Shown here: positions 5,735-13,686 of the stretch, one piece after another
How the letters are laid out: the number at the start of each line of letters is the position of its first letter
How positions within the stretch are numbered: the first letter of the stretch is position 1
IMG/VR virus record: IMGVR_UViG_3300032294_001020
Coordinates: 1-36,133 of that record
Length of the DNA: 36,133 nucleotides
Origin: a virus
Direction: 5' to 3' (one strand)
Program-made: the position numbers and the translations under genes
Notes under the pieces: model-generated
Database searches by the model: none
What the model was told of the DNA's origin: nothing
Seen by the model: only the letters and a program-made list of their open reading frames with translations

Positions 5735-7519
5735 TTATCCCTCACAAGCGATACAATCATTACCTTGAGCAATTTGTGTCATGTCGAGTTCTTTGATAAC
5801 TTCTCTTTCAATCTTCTTAGAGACTTTATCTGCTTTACCAATCTTTTCTGAACGGCAATAGTATAGAGTTTTCAATCCTTTTTTCCATGCCATGAAATGA
5901 ATAGCATGAATGTATTTGATATGAGCATCCGGTCTAAAGAACAAATTCAATGACTGTGCTTGGTCAATATATTGTTGTCTATCGGCAGCCAATTCAATTA
6001 CCCACCGTTGGTCGATTTCCATCGATGTCTTGAAAACATCTTTTTGTGTTTCATCCAATATTGATAGGTGTTGAACTGAACCATCATTGGCAATAATAGA
6101 TGACCAAACATCATTATATTCATCTTCACTTTCAACTTTTTGTTTGATGATTGCATCTAACCAACGATTCTTATTTAAGAAAGAGCCTGATAAAGTATCT
6201 TGGCGATAAGCATTGGCACGATAAGGTTCAATGCTAGGACTAGTATTCCCCATGATAATGGAAGAAGAAGCATTGGGAGCAATAGCCATAACATGACTAA
6301 ACCTACGACCAGTGCCAACCGCATCAGGAGCTTCGCCTCTTTCGGCACCAAGTTGCATATTAGCTTCATCTAAACCTCCTTTGATATGTTTAAATATTCT
6401 ATTATTTGCAACTTTAGCCATCACTCCTTCAAATGCGATTCCGTTTCTTTGTAAGTATGCGTGGAATCCAAGAGCACCAATACCAATGCTACGCTCTTGT
6501 TTCGCAGAAAATTTAGCCCGAGCAATGGCATCAGGAGCATTGTCGATAAAATACTGAAGAACATTATCAAGCATTTCAGCAACATCACGAAGGAATAACG
6601 GATTGTCTTTCCAATCATCGTAAGTCTCCAAGTTTAGGGAAGAAAGGCAACATACAGCAGTTCTTTCTTCATTAGTAGGTAAAATAATTTCTGAACAGAG
6701 ATTTGATTGATGGACTTTTAATCCTTTTTCTTTTAACCAGCTTGGTAACTCTCTGTTGCTAGTGTCGATATAGTGAATATATGGTTCACCTGTGTGCATA
6801 CGGAGTTCTAGAATTTGCTGCCATAAATTTTTAGCAGAAACAACTTCACGAACTTCACCAGAATGTGGGTCTTTTAATTCCCAATCATCACTCGATTCGG
6901 GGTCTAACATACACTTCTCAATGATTTGCATAAAATCATCTGTAATGTTAATTCCGTGGTGTAGATTCAAACAACGAACATTGGGGTCACCTGTTGGTTT
7001 ACGCATCTCTAAAAATGGAATAATATCAGGATGAGAGATATCCAAATAGGCTGCATATGAACCACGGCGAGTTCTTCCTTGACGATATGCTAATGATGAT
7101 GCATCATAGATTTTAAGGTGAGGCATTACACCAGTTGATTTATCATCAGCAGCACGAATACCAAAACCAATACCTACACCACCTCCAAGCATTGATAACC
7201 AATTAGTTTCAGAAAGGTTATCAACTAAGCCTTCCGCAGTATCTTCAATATAGTTAAGGAAACATGATATAGGCATACCACGCTTACTACGACCAAAAGA
7301 GAGAATGGGAGTAGAATAAGAGAGCCAATGCTTACTACTGTATTCATATAGCCTCTGTGCGTGTTCTTTATTGGTAGCAAACGATTTTGAAACATATGCG
7401 AATCTGTGTTGTGGAGAAGTTTCATCTTCTCGCATATATGATTCTTGTAGTCTTTTGATTCCGAGTTCATCGAATAATTTATCTCTTTCTAAATCTATCT
7501 TAATACCTAGATATTCCAT
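5735..7519 (-). CDS. nrdA: Ribonucleotide reductase class I, alpha subunit, short form
   Basis: Catalytic subunit converting NDPs to dNDPs. Active-site residues are in place (numbering from the ATG at 7519): C86 in MPISCFLN, N273-L-C275-S-E277 with the radical cysteine, C290 in AVCCLSSLNL, and a C-terminal C-I-A-C redox pair. At 594 residues it is much shorter than the roughly 760 of E. coli NrdA, and C86 corresponds to E. coli C225. The N-terminal ATP-cone that senses dATP is therefore absent. A GTG at 7525 is an alternative start two codons earlier; neither has a strong ribosome site. It follows thyX closely. Confidence 0.95.
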   Translation of the reverse strand: MEYLGIKIDLERDKLFDELGIKRLQESYMREDETSPQHRFAYVSKSFATNKEHAQRLYEYSSKHWLSYSTPILSFGRSKRGMPISCFLNYIEDTAEGLVDNLSETNWLSMLGGGVGIGFGIRAADDKSTGVMPHLKIYDASSLAYRQGRTRRGSYAAYLDISHPDIIPFLEMRKPTGDPNVRCLNLHHGINITDDFMQIIEKCMLDPESSDDWELKDPHSGEVREVVSAKNLWQQILELRMHTGEPYIHYIDTSNRELPSWLKEKGLKVHQSNLCSEIILPTNEERTAVCCLSSLNLETYDDWKDNPLFLRDVAEMLDNVLQYFIDNAPDAIARAKFSAKQERSIGIGALGFHAYLQRNGIAFEGVMAKVANNRIFKHIKGGLDEANMQLGAERGEAPDAVGTGRRFSHVMAIAPNASSSIIMGNTSPSIEPYRANAYRQDTLSGSFLNKNRWLDAIIKQKVESEDEYNDVWSSIIANDGSVQHLSILDETQKDVFKTSMEIDQRWVIELAADRQQYIDQAQSLNLFFRPDAHIKYIHAIHFMAWKKGLKTLYYCRSEKIGKADKVSKKIEREVIKELDMTQIAQGNDCIACEG

Positions 7520-7535
7520 GTCCACCCACTTGTTG

Positions 7536-8186
7536 TTATTTTGTTATGAATTCATTAATCATCGGAAAAACTGGTTCGATTGCTTTTGCACAAGCGATTG
7601 CAATTTCACGATGCTCTTTTTGTGTACCATTTGCGCTTCGAAGCTGTATATAGTGAACCCAAGACCTAAGAGTTCCATTCATATACAACCTTGAAACGGT
7701 AATACCTTCAGGTAATACTGCTCTAGCCTGCTCTTTGGCGATACCGTGTTCAATAGCCCAACGATATGCTTTTTCAGCTGCTACAATAACATAATCTTGT
7801 TGTGTTTCCCAATTCAGTTGCAATCCAATATTATCAGTTTCAATACTGTTTTGACGATTCTTCTCATCTTGAAGTCTTGCTTCTTTGAATTCAAATCCTA
7901 AATCTGCTACTGCGTATCTTTGGGAAAATTCTTGAAATGAGAATGAACGATGTCTTAATATTTGTCTTGCAATATCCCTCGTAGTTTCAATTTCTAAACA
8001 TATATTCACCATTTCTAAAGGTGACCAATGTTGATTTTTAATCAGATAACGAATTAGTTTTTCACTTGTTTCATGATTTGCTTGATTACTTGGATTTGAA
8101 ACTCTAGCACAAAAGGCAATCAGTTCAGTTAAGTTCTCAGCAAATCTTTCTGCTGGTTGTGTGTATGATATTAATTCTACTTTCAT
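7536..8186 (-). CDS. thyX: FAD-dependent thymidylate synthase
   Basis: The 216-residue protein has the ThyX signature RHRx7S at residues 78-88 (RHRSFSFQEFS), followed by QRY, and the C-terminal ARAVLPEGITVSRLYMNGTLRSW block that binds dUMP and folate. It methylates dUMP to dTMP using methylenetetrahydrofolate and reduced FAD. T4 itself uses the unrelated Td enzyme, so this is a replacement seen in many aquatic phages. It lies one base after the primase gene and 16 bases before nrdA, placing dTMP and dNDP synthesis in one transcript. Confidence 0.96.
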   Translation of the reverse strand: MKVELISYTQPAERFAENLTELIAFCARVSNPSNQANHETSEKLIRYLIKNQHWSPLEMVNICLEIETTRDIARQILRHRSFSFQEFSQRYAVADLGFEFKEARLQDEKNRQNSIETDNIGLQLNWETQQDYVIVAAEKAYRWAIEHGIAKEQARAVLPEGITVSRLYMNGTLRSWVHYIQLRSANGTQKEHREIAIACAKAIEPVFPMINEFITK

Positions 8187-8187
8187 T

Positions 8188-9198
8188 TTATACTTTTTTC
8201 CAATTCACGAATTCCATCTTTGCTCTCAAATTAACAAAGGTATTTTTACTTATTATATCTTGAATTTCATCCAGTGAAAAGCCAGATAATACCATGTCAT
8301 TAACATCTTTTTCTTCAATCATTTCTGGCCATATAACTACATTAAAATGATTCTCTATGGCCACTTCCATCTTCTTAACAATCTCTTTGTTACGTGGCTC
8401 ATTGTCAAAGATTAAAACCACCTTGGACTTGTCCAATACACTGGTAATCGATTCCAAATTAGAGTCTGCTGTCGCTACTGCATTATCGATAAACATTGAA
8501 TCGATAGGACCTTCAACGACATATATTAATTTATCCAAATCTATCCTGTCAAGGCCATATATTTTTTTGTTATCTTCATGTAACTTTACTGTGATATACC
8601 GTAATTTAGATTCACCTAAAGAACGACCTTGTAATGCAATTAAATTCTTTTCTTCATCATAAAAAGGAATGACTAAACGCTTATCGTCTTTAGAGAGCTC
8701 TTTCTCAATCCCCAAAGAATGTATGAAGGCTGCGAAATCTTCCGCATAGTATAGTTGCGAGTGAAAGGTCTCCGGAATCCGTCTTTGCTGAACATACACT
8801 TTAGCAAAATGTGCCTCTGGTAACGAGTCGATTGATGGAAGTTCCAACGACTTTTTAAAAGACGGCTTTTCCGTTTTGAATTCTTCAAAGTTGGGTTTTT
8901 CATAGTTGTTATTTCCCGTTTCACCATTTTTATATCTTTCAAGAGCATACTCTTTTACAATAGCTGGGTCAACTTGTTTCAAGAAATTATAAAAAGTGGT
9001 TGACACACCGCAATTATGACACATATAAAAATAGTCATTCTTTTTGCGGTAGACGTAACCACGGCTTTTGGTTTTATTTTTCTGTGAGTCGCCACAGAGC
9101 GGACACCTAAAATTATAAAGGTCATCTTTCTTTTTAGCAAACCTTTGTAATTTTGGCGAAATTTGTAACAGAAAATTTCTGTCGATGAAAACACTCAT
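8188..9198 (-). CDS. 61: DNA primase, T4 gp61 type
   Basis: The 336-residue protein (T4 gp61 is 342) begins with a zinc-binding module: C32/C35 (RCPLCGDS) and C60/C63 (MCHNCGVST). A TOPRIM core follows, with LIYVVEGPIDSMFIDN as the glutamate motif and VVLIFDNEPRNKE as the DxD-like motif. It makes the short RNA primers for lagging-strand synthesis and acts with the gp41 helicase. There is no obvious ribosome site before the ATG; instead an ATAAATA box lies at 9203-9210. Confidence 0.93.
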   Translation of the reverse strand: MSVFIDRNFLLQISPKLQRFAKKKDDLYNFRCPLCGDSQKNKTKSRGYVYRKKNDYFYMCHNCGVSTTFYNFLKQVDPAIVKEYALERYKNGETGNNNYEKPNFEEFKTEKPSFKKSLELPSIDSLPEAHFAKVYVQQRRIPETFHSQLYYAEDFAAFIHSLGIEKELSKDDKRLVIPFYDEEKNLIALQGRSLGESKLRYITVKLHEDNKKIYGLDRIDLDKLIYVVEGPIDSMFIDNAVATADSNLESITSVLDKSKVVLIFDNEPRNKEIVKKMEVAIENHFNVVIWPEMIEEKDVNDMVLSGFSLDEIQDIISKNTFVNLRAKMEFVNWKKV

Positions 9199-9202
9199 AA
9201 TA

Positions 9203-9210
9203 TATTTATT
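9203..9210 (-). promoter_or_regulatory. Possible late-promoter-like box (AATAAATA)
   Basis: The minus strand reads AATAAATA five to twelve bases before the primase ATG. It matches the T4 late -10 element at seven of eight positions. Any transcript would begin about at the ATG itself. The region is AT-rich and the downstream gene is a replication gene, so chance occurrence is a real possibility. Confidence 0.25.
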
Positions 9211-9233
9211 TCAAAAAAAGAAAATTATTTAAT

Positions 9234-9668
9234 TTATTTGCCTAATGCTTTGACAATTATATCAAGATTTAGGTGAGAAATCAAGTAGGATAGAACAACA
9301 ATACCACCGGCAACCATCCACTTCCATTGTAAAAGTTTATCCAAAGACTCTTTTTCTTTTCGGTTGTGTTCCGACATCTCTTTTCTAAGAGATTTAAATT
9401 CTTCCATAATCTTCTCATTGGATTCAGACATTTTATCCAAAACGGTATCAATTCTTTCATGAATTTCTTTTACGTCAGCTTCCGTTTCTAATCTACGTTG
9501 GTTCATGTCCGAGTATACCTTTGCTATATGTCTATCGTGTTGGTCGACCAGTTTCTCGATGACTTGGTCCATTTTATTGCATAAAGCAGAAAGTGTCAAT
9601 ACCTGAGTCTTTAAAATACCTACATCAACTTTTACGTCTGTTAATTCGTTTGGGTCTTGTTGTGCCAT
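9234..9668 (-). CDS. Tail-anchored coiled-coil membrane protein, possible XhlA-like lysis accessory
   Basis: The 144-residue protein is one long heptad-rich helix (roughly residues 10-115, charged, ending RKEKESLDKLLQWK) followed by a single hydrophobic segment, WMVAGGIVVLSYLISHL, and a short LDIIVKALGK tail. This layout resembles XhlA, which works with holins in some phages, though sequence identity cannot be judged by eye. It follows the endolysin gene directly at the end of the lysis cassette, which supports a lysis role by context only. Confidence 0.6.
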   Translation of the reverse strand: MAQQDPNELTDVKVDVGILKTQVLTLSALCNKMDQVIEKLVDQHDRHIAKVYSDMNQRRLETEADVKEIHERIDTVLDKMSESNEKIMEEFKSLRKEMSEHNRKEKESLDKLLQWKWMVAGGIVVLSYLISHLNLDIIVKALGK

Positions 9669-9669
9669 C

Positions 9670-10287
9670 TTATGTTCCTAAAATAGTCAGAGCTCTTTTA
9701 TAGTTTTCTTCTCTTTCAGCCAATCCAAGCTGGCCACCATTTATAATTTTTGTCATGCCTCTTATGTCATCAACATCGGCATAACTGTTTAAATTTTTAT
9801 TAGTCCAAAACAAGCAGGCGGCTTCTGCGGCACCTTGTTTAGTTTCTAGATATTCACACACATCATCCAAATTTTGAGTATTCATACTAATCTGTTCAGC
9901 AAATTTTTGATAGTTATATTTGCCTGTCAGTTGTATTATTCCCCTACCACGATACTTCCATCCATCTCCACTAGATTCGTCACCATTACCTAAACGATTT
10001 GCATATACATAATTAGCAATCTTTTCAGGTTGTCTTGCATATTTATTTACTTGGTCAGTTGTAGTAAATCTTTTTGGCCAGGTCATAATCAAACCTTTGG
10101 CACTATAATTTAAATTCTCAACTAATCTAGTAAAATGCGCCGATTCATGAGAACATTGAGCAATAAAGGCGGCTATCCTCTGTGGAGAGTCTATGTTATA
10201 TTTAGGCAATAAATCATTTAAAATGTCACACCAATCATTAGAATCTTGTTTAATACCCAGCTGTTCCAACTGTTGTGGTGAAATCAT
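9670..10287 (-). CDS. Endolysin, glycoside hydrolase family 19 type
   Basis: The 205-residue protein is a single catalytic domain without signal peptide. RIAAFIAQCSHESAHFTRLVENLNY carries the catalytic glutamate in HESAHF. YRGRGIIQLTGKYNYQKF is the conserved substrate-cleft motif of GH19 chitinase-like lysozymes, and AACLFWTNKNLN and TKIINGGQLGL complete the family pattern. It hydrolyses the peptidoglycan sugar backbone. No secretion signal means it needs a holin, and a holin-like gene overlaps its start by four bases. T4 lysozyme E belongs to a different family, so this is a non-orthologous replacement. Confidence 0.93.
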   Translation of the reverse strand: MISPQQLEQLGIKQDSNDWCDILNDLLPKYNIDSPQRIAAFIAQCSHESAHFTRLVENLNYSAKGLIMTWPKRFTTTDQVNKYARQPEKIANYVYANRLGNGDESSGDGWKYRGRGIIQLTGKYNYQKFAEQISMNTQNLDDVCEYLETKQGAAEAACLFWTNKNLNSYADVDDIRGMTKIINGGQLGLAEREENYKRALTILGT

Positions 10288-10676
10288 AACTTCCTTTCGA
10301 ATTCCTCATCTTCTTCAGATTTTTTTATTTTTATTTTTCTTTCGAGTACCACAGAATTTTCTTCATTATTTGGGTCTTTGACCATTTTACCAATTAAAGC
10401 ATTTGCAACCCATGCTCCCATGTATCCAATAAAATACCATTCAGAGAGTTTGTCGTGAGATATGAGATAAACGAAACCCCAAGTAGAAACAATCCAAGCA
10501 CCAAACCTAGTTAATTTTCTTTCACTTAGTTTTCCATTAACAGTAATTAAATCTGTGAGATATATGTCTGACCTATTATCATTATTTAAATTATAAAGAT
10601 ATAGAATTCCACTCAATACAATTAATCCTAAGATTACCCACATCAAATCGTTAGATAGAAATAGTGACCAGTTCAT
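10284..10676 (-). CDS. Holin-like membrane protein, 130 aa
   Basis: There are about three hydrophobic segments: LMWVILGLIVLSGILYLYNL near the N-terminus, FGAWIVSTWGFVYLIS, and WYFIGYMGAWVANALIG. A charged cytoplasmic-type tail follows (KIKIKKSEEDEEFERKL). The size, segment number and charged tail fit a class I holin, which would permeabilise the inner membrane for the endolysin. The ITVNGKLSERKLTRFGAWIVS stretch recalls small phage membrane proteins such as the HP1-type holins, but I am not sure of homology. Its ATGA overlap with the endolysin gene is strong contextual support. Confidence 0.65.
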   Translation of the reverse strand: MNWSLFLSNDLMWVILGLIVLSGILYLYNLNNDNRSDIYLTDLITVNGKLSERKLTRFGAWIVSTWGFVYLISHDKLSEWYFIGYMGAWVANALIGKMVKDPNNEENSVVLERKIKIKKSEEDEEFERKL

Positions 10677-10936
10677 TATTTCACCTCGTTGAATATTTTT
10701 TGTTGTTCATTATACCATTTAATCCAAGCATCTACTTTTATTTGACATTCTTTGTATTGACCATAGTTCGATACAACAACATCTACCACATCACTCATTT
10801 TAGAGTTTTCTGATATGGTCTTTAGGTCTGGACAAGATTCTTTTAAATCTGCTGGTATCATTGGAAAGTTTCTACCTACAGGAACAGTAGTGCAAGCTGA
10901 AAGAAGTAAAGCCAAAGTAATAATTAATACTTTCAT
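10676..10936 (-). CDS. Outer-membrane spanin lipoprotein (Rz1-like)
   Basis: The 86-residue protein begins with a lipoprotein signal: MKVLIITLALLLSACTTV, with lipobox LLSAC and lipid-accepting C15. The mature part has two more cysteines (ESCPDL and KECQIKV) and ends DAWIKWYNEQQKIFNEVK, the C-Y-x-x-C/WY-x-x-Q pattern common in phage o-spanins. It would sit on the inner face of the outer membrane and pair with the inner spanin encoded just upstream, with which it shares an ATGA. This supports a Gram-negative host. Confidence 0.8.
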   Translation of the reverse strand: MKVLIITLALLLSACTTVPVGRNFPMIPADLKESCPDLKTISENSKMSDVVDVVVSNYGQYKECQIKVDAWIKWYNEQQKIFNEVK

Positions 10937-11364
10937 TTTTTATTTCCTTTGGCTGCATCATTTAAAATACCAATAGTATTGTTTGATACTTTACACTCAG
11001 CGTTCATTAAAGAAGTGTTATCTTGTATTCTTTTCTTTAATTCATTCTGTGCTTGATTTAGTTCTTTTTGTTTTCGAGCCATTTCGGTAACTAATTTGGT
11101 GTTTGACTCAGAACTTTTAACCTCGGATTGAGCAACTCTTTTTTCCAATTCGTTTACTTTTAGTAACCAAGAATTATTATTACTGATGGCACCTTCAAAG
11201 AATATACCAAACACTAAAACAATGATTGAAACAACTTGTATAGGGAGTTTATATTGACTTATGAAAGGGAGGAAACTAAAGAAAAAGCTTGCAACTATTC
11301 CTAGTATGCCAGCAATAACAGCTATATGAAATATAAAATCTGGTAATATATTAATCAACCACAT
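10933..11364 (-). CDS. Inner-membrane spanin (Rz-like) with extended membrane region
   Basis: The N-terminus has two hydrophobic segments (residues about 7-31 and 41-60). A long coiled coil rich in K, E, Q and N follows (KVNELEKRVAQSE to ELKKRIQDN). It ends NAECKVSNNTIGILNDAAKGNKK, which matches the C-x-V...L-N-x-A-A tail of Rz proteins that contacts the o-spanin. Two membrane segments instead of one is unusual for Rz, so it might combine a spanin with a holin or pinholin function; that is speculation. It is translationally coupled to the lipoprotein gene. Confidence 0.7.
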   Translation of the reverse strand: MWLINILPDFIFHIAVIAGILGIVASFFFSFLPFISQYKLPIQVVSIIVLVFGIFFEGAISNNNSWLLKVNELEKRVAQSEVKSSESNTKLVTEMARKQKELNQAQNELKKRIQDNTSLMNAECKVSNNTIGILNDAAKGNKK

Positions 11365-11365
11365 T

Positions 11366-12181
11366 TTACGCTTTCGGTGGTTTTCTCCGAATCGTCATCA
11401 TGACTGGAGTTTTTTTCTTGTCTCTACGAACAGCAGAAGCACTAGCTGGGTCGGTTGATGTTGCAACACCAGTGACATTTGTTGGACCAACTGAACCATC
11501 TTCATTAACAGATTTCCAACCACCACCCATAGCTTTATATTTTTTTGATGCCCATCCATTTGCATATGCGGATGGGTATACTGCAAATTTAGATTTGGCG
11601 GCCGCCTTAGCACGAGCCCATTTTTCTGGACTTGTAGGAACATTCTTTTCGTCTAGAACTCTCATTACCCATTCTTCTTCACCTTCTAAGACAGGAATAT
11701 CAAATTCTTCAGGTACACAATTTGGTACCATTTTACTACCTTTTTTCTTCAAACCTTTGGCTGTATATCCGTCCCAACAGGCTTCATCTACTTCTTCTGT
11801 CTTTACATTGATTGGTGCACCACGGCGTTCTGGATTAGGATCCTCTCTACGCTTTCTTTGAGCTGCAGAAGCACGAGCTTCTTTACCTATTGCGTGAGCC
11901 TTTGCTTGAGGTAAACACTTTGGTTTACCTTCACCTGGTTCTCTGGCACAGTCACCTTTGATATTACCTTTGGTGTCCATACGAACCCACTTCTGTTTGA
12001 ACCACTTGCGTAGGTCCTCATTTAATTCTGTTTTGGCATCTTCTAAACTAGGATATGAACCAATCTTTTCATTGTCTTTATAAACAACAAATGAGTTATC
12101 GACTTTCTCTATCCAGTTCGTACCATCATGGTATACGATTGAACCGTCATGTTCTAGTATATACTGTTTAAATGATTTCAT
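11366..12181 (-). CDS. Head-associated candidate with capsid-targeting-like N-terminus and DUF5872-like domain
   Basis: The 271-residue protein begins MKSFKQYILEH, fitting the pattern of the T4 capsid targeting sequence (aromatic residues at 4 and 7, I8, E10). A middle basic domain (RKWFKQKWVRMDTKGNIKG, then EPGEGKPKCLPQAKAHA and RREDPNPERRGAP) looks like DUF5872, from memory. A second block, WVMRVLDEKN to VYPSAYANGWASKKYKAMGGGWK, is a motif that recurs in phage virion-region proteins. The function is unknown; the basic domain suggests nucleic-acid contact. It is coupled by ATGA to the preceding gene (12178-12564) and stands at the end of the late block. Confidence 0.65.
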   Translation of the reverse strand: MKSFKQYILEHDGSIVYHDGTNWIEKVDNSFVVYKDNEKIGSYPSLEDAKTELNEDLRKWFKQKWVRMDTKGNIKGDCAREPGEGKPKCLPQAKAHAIGKEARASAAQRKRREDPNPERRGAPINVKTEEVDEACWDGYTAKGLKKKGSKMVPNCVPEEFDIPVLEGEEEWVMRVLDEKNVPTSPEKWARAKAAAKSKFAVYPSAYANGWASKKYKAMGGGWKSVNEDGSVGPTNVTGVATSTDPASASAVRRDKKKTPVMMTIRRKPPKA

Positions 12182-12564
12182 ATTTTTCTTAGTATCTCTG
12201 CGATATTTAAATCAACAGGTATTTCTGTTGTTCTTATTGTTTTGCCGTTTACACCACGAACAATCTCTGGTAGAATATTCAAGTATAACAAAAATGTTTT
12301 TAAAATATCATAATCTCTTTCATCTACTCTATAAAATAATATTCTTGCAGATGCTTCTGGACCAAAAACATTATTTAATAGAATAATATGATTTAATATT
12401 AATCTTTCTTTTAGAGTTTTAGTGACCTTATACCTACGAAATAATCTTTTTAAATATTTCGTTCTTTTAATGTCTCCCTCAAATTCCGACATAATACAAT
12501 TTGGTGTGTTATAACACTTCATCGCATACATCATAAAATTATCTTCATTCAAATCATCAAACAT
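12178..12564 (-). CDS. Conserved T4-like phage protein, 128 aa, function unknown
   Basis: An all-helical-looking soluble protein: FDDLNEDNFMMYAMKCYNTP, LKRLFRRYKVTKTLKERLILNHIILLNNVFG, ARILFYRV, TFLLYLNILPEIVRGV and IPVDLNIAEILRKI. From memory, proteins with the KERLILNHxIxLxNVFG pattern are widespread in T4-like cyanophages close to structural genes, with no established role. It has no membrane segment or catalytic motif. It overlaps its downstream neighbour by ATGA and follows the 12572-13033 gene by 7 bases, so it is expressed with the late block. Confidence 0.65.
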   Translation of the reverse strand: MFDDLNEDNFMMYAMKCYNTPNCIMSEFEGDIKRTKYLKRLFRRYKVTKTLKERLILNHIILLNNVFGPEASARILFYRVDERDYDILKTFLLYLNILPEIVRGVNGKTIRTTEIPVDLNIAEILRKI

Positions 12565-12571
12565 TTTATAA

Positions 12572-13033
12572 TTATTCTTCTATGTCGTTATCCTCAGGTT
12601 CCTCAAGAAGTTCAGCTAATTCATCTTCATCGAAAATTTTTGCTTCAGTTTCATAATGACCATCGTCTTTCATTTCATAAGAATAATAAAAAAAGTGTTG
12701 TGTTTCATCCAAGTTGTTCAACTTTTCTACCGAACCTTCTAACTCAGCACCTGACTTAGCACCAAACTGGTCTATTGCAATAATTTCTTCGCCTTCTTCC
12801 ATATCCTTAAAGGTAACCTTGGGGAGAGATATACCATATAAGCTTAATACTTTGGTTGCTCTAAACCAATCTGTATATGGACTAACTGAGTGACCAGCTG
12901 ATGCTAAGGCTAAGTTTCGGTTTATTTCTTGTCGAGTATTTTCACAAGAGATTCCACTCTTATCTTTTATTATAACAGCAGTGGGGAAATTAAAATCTCC
13001 CCCTTCCCTAATGAACTCTCGAAACTGCTTCAT
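12572..13033 (-). CDS. Head-associated candidate with capsid-targeting-like N-terminus, 153 aa
   Basis: It begins MKQFREFIREGG, the closest match in this window to a T4 head-protease processing site: I8-R-E10 followed by G. The rest contains a short conserved-looking domain (FPTAVIIKDKSGISCENTRQEI; YTDWFRATKVLSLYGISLPKV) and an acidic tail (FDEDELAELLEEPEDNDIEE). I do not recognise the domain. It overlaps the stop of the upstream virion-like gene (TAATG). If processed as in T4, the mature protein would begin at G11. Confidence 0.6.
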   Translation of the reverse strand: MKQFREFIREGGDFNFPTAVIIKDKSGISCENTRQEINRNLALASAGHSVSPYTDWFRATKVLSLYGISLPKVTFKDMEEGEEIIAIDQFGAKSGAELEGSVEKLNNLDETQHFFYYSYEMKDDGHYETEAKIFDEDELAELLEEPEDNDIEE

Positions 13034-13641
13034 TAAACACCTGAGAATACTGAATTGGTACTTGTATTTCCTGAACTTACATTGAGAGCAGTAGGTTCAG
13101 CAAGAACAACCAAAGTTTCTCTTAGTTGACGCTTAGTGCCGTCATTGTTCACTTTATAAGTGAATCGATTCCAGCCTTGGTGAATACCACTATTAGCACC
13201 AGCAATTAATGCATTGGCCAAACGTGTACCAGTTACTAAAATCGTGTCGTTAGCAAAACGAGATTGTGCATTAGAACCATAATTAATTGCGGTACCAAAG
13301 TAAACTCTTTCACCAGCAGCTATAGTTCCGATAACATTGTTTGCAAAACGAACAATACTGTTTCCAGCATCAACAGCACGAACTGAATTGTTAGCTCTGT
13401 AATAAACGATATCCGTAACAATAGATGTATCGAAATAACGAGATAAAGCGTTGTTCGCATCTAATGTGTATGCATATAGTCCAGCTGTGATACCTGCTGT
13501 TGTTGGATTAGTTGTAAAAACAACTGTGTTACCTGCTGTAGTTGCATTAGCGGTAACTAGGCTTGCGACCTCTACAATTTGACGCATCTCTGGAAAGAGA
13601 GGCTCATTGTTTGCTCGGTCAGTTTTTCCCCAAATTGGCAT
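13033..13641 (-). CDS. Probable virion structural protein, beta-rich, 202 aa
   Basis: It begins MPIWGKTDRANNEPLFP, close to the M-x-x-WGKTD start common in small structural proteins of T4-like cyanophages. The middle is threonine-, asparagine- and alanine-rich with repeated short units (ANNSVRAVD, RFANNVIG, RFANDTIL), typical of beta-structured capsid or fibre decorations. The end, GIHQGWNRFTYKVNNDGTKRQLRETLVVLAEP, matches the G-W-x...E-x-LVV closing part of the same group. A late-promoter-like box at 13675-13682 and a good AAGGAG ribosome site precede it, which fits high late expression. Confidence 0.75.
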   Translation of the reverse strand: MPIWGKTDRANNEPLFPEMRQIVEVASLVTANATTAGNTVVFTTNPTTAGITAGLYAYTLDANNALSRYFDTSIVTDIVYYRANNSVRAVDAGNSIVRFANNVIGTIAAGERVYFGTAINYGSNAQSRFANDTILVTGTRLANALIAGANSGIHQGWNRFTYKVNNDGTKRQLRETLVVLAEPTALNVSSGNTSTNSVFSGV

Positions 13642-13674
13642 TTTTTTCTCCTTATTAACCTCGGGTTTGTTAGT

Positions 13675-13682
13675 TATTTATC
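13675..13682 (-). promoter_or_regulatory. Late promoter-like box (GATAAATA)
   Basis: The minus strand reads GATAAATA in the 45-base gap between the 13687-15528 gene and the structural gene starting at 13641. The distance from box to ATG is about 33 bases, leaving room for a leader that contains AAGGAG. It differs from the T4 late element TATAAATA only at the first base. Position ahead of a probable structural gene supports it. Confidence 0.6.
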
Positions 13683-13686
13683 TAAA

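Noticed and set aside
11400-11861. A 153-codon open frame on the plus strand
   Set aside because: It lies opposite the DUF5872-like gene, which has a recognisable domain, start motif and coupling; no plus-strand gene elsewhere supports it.
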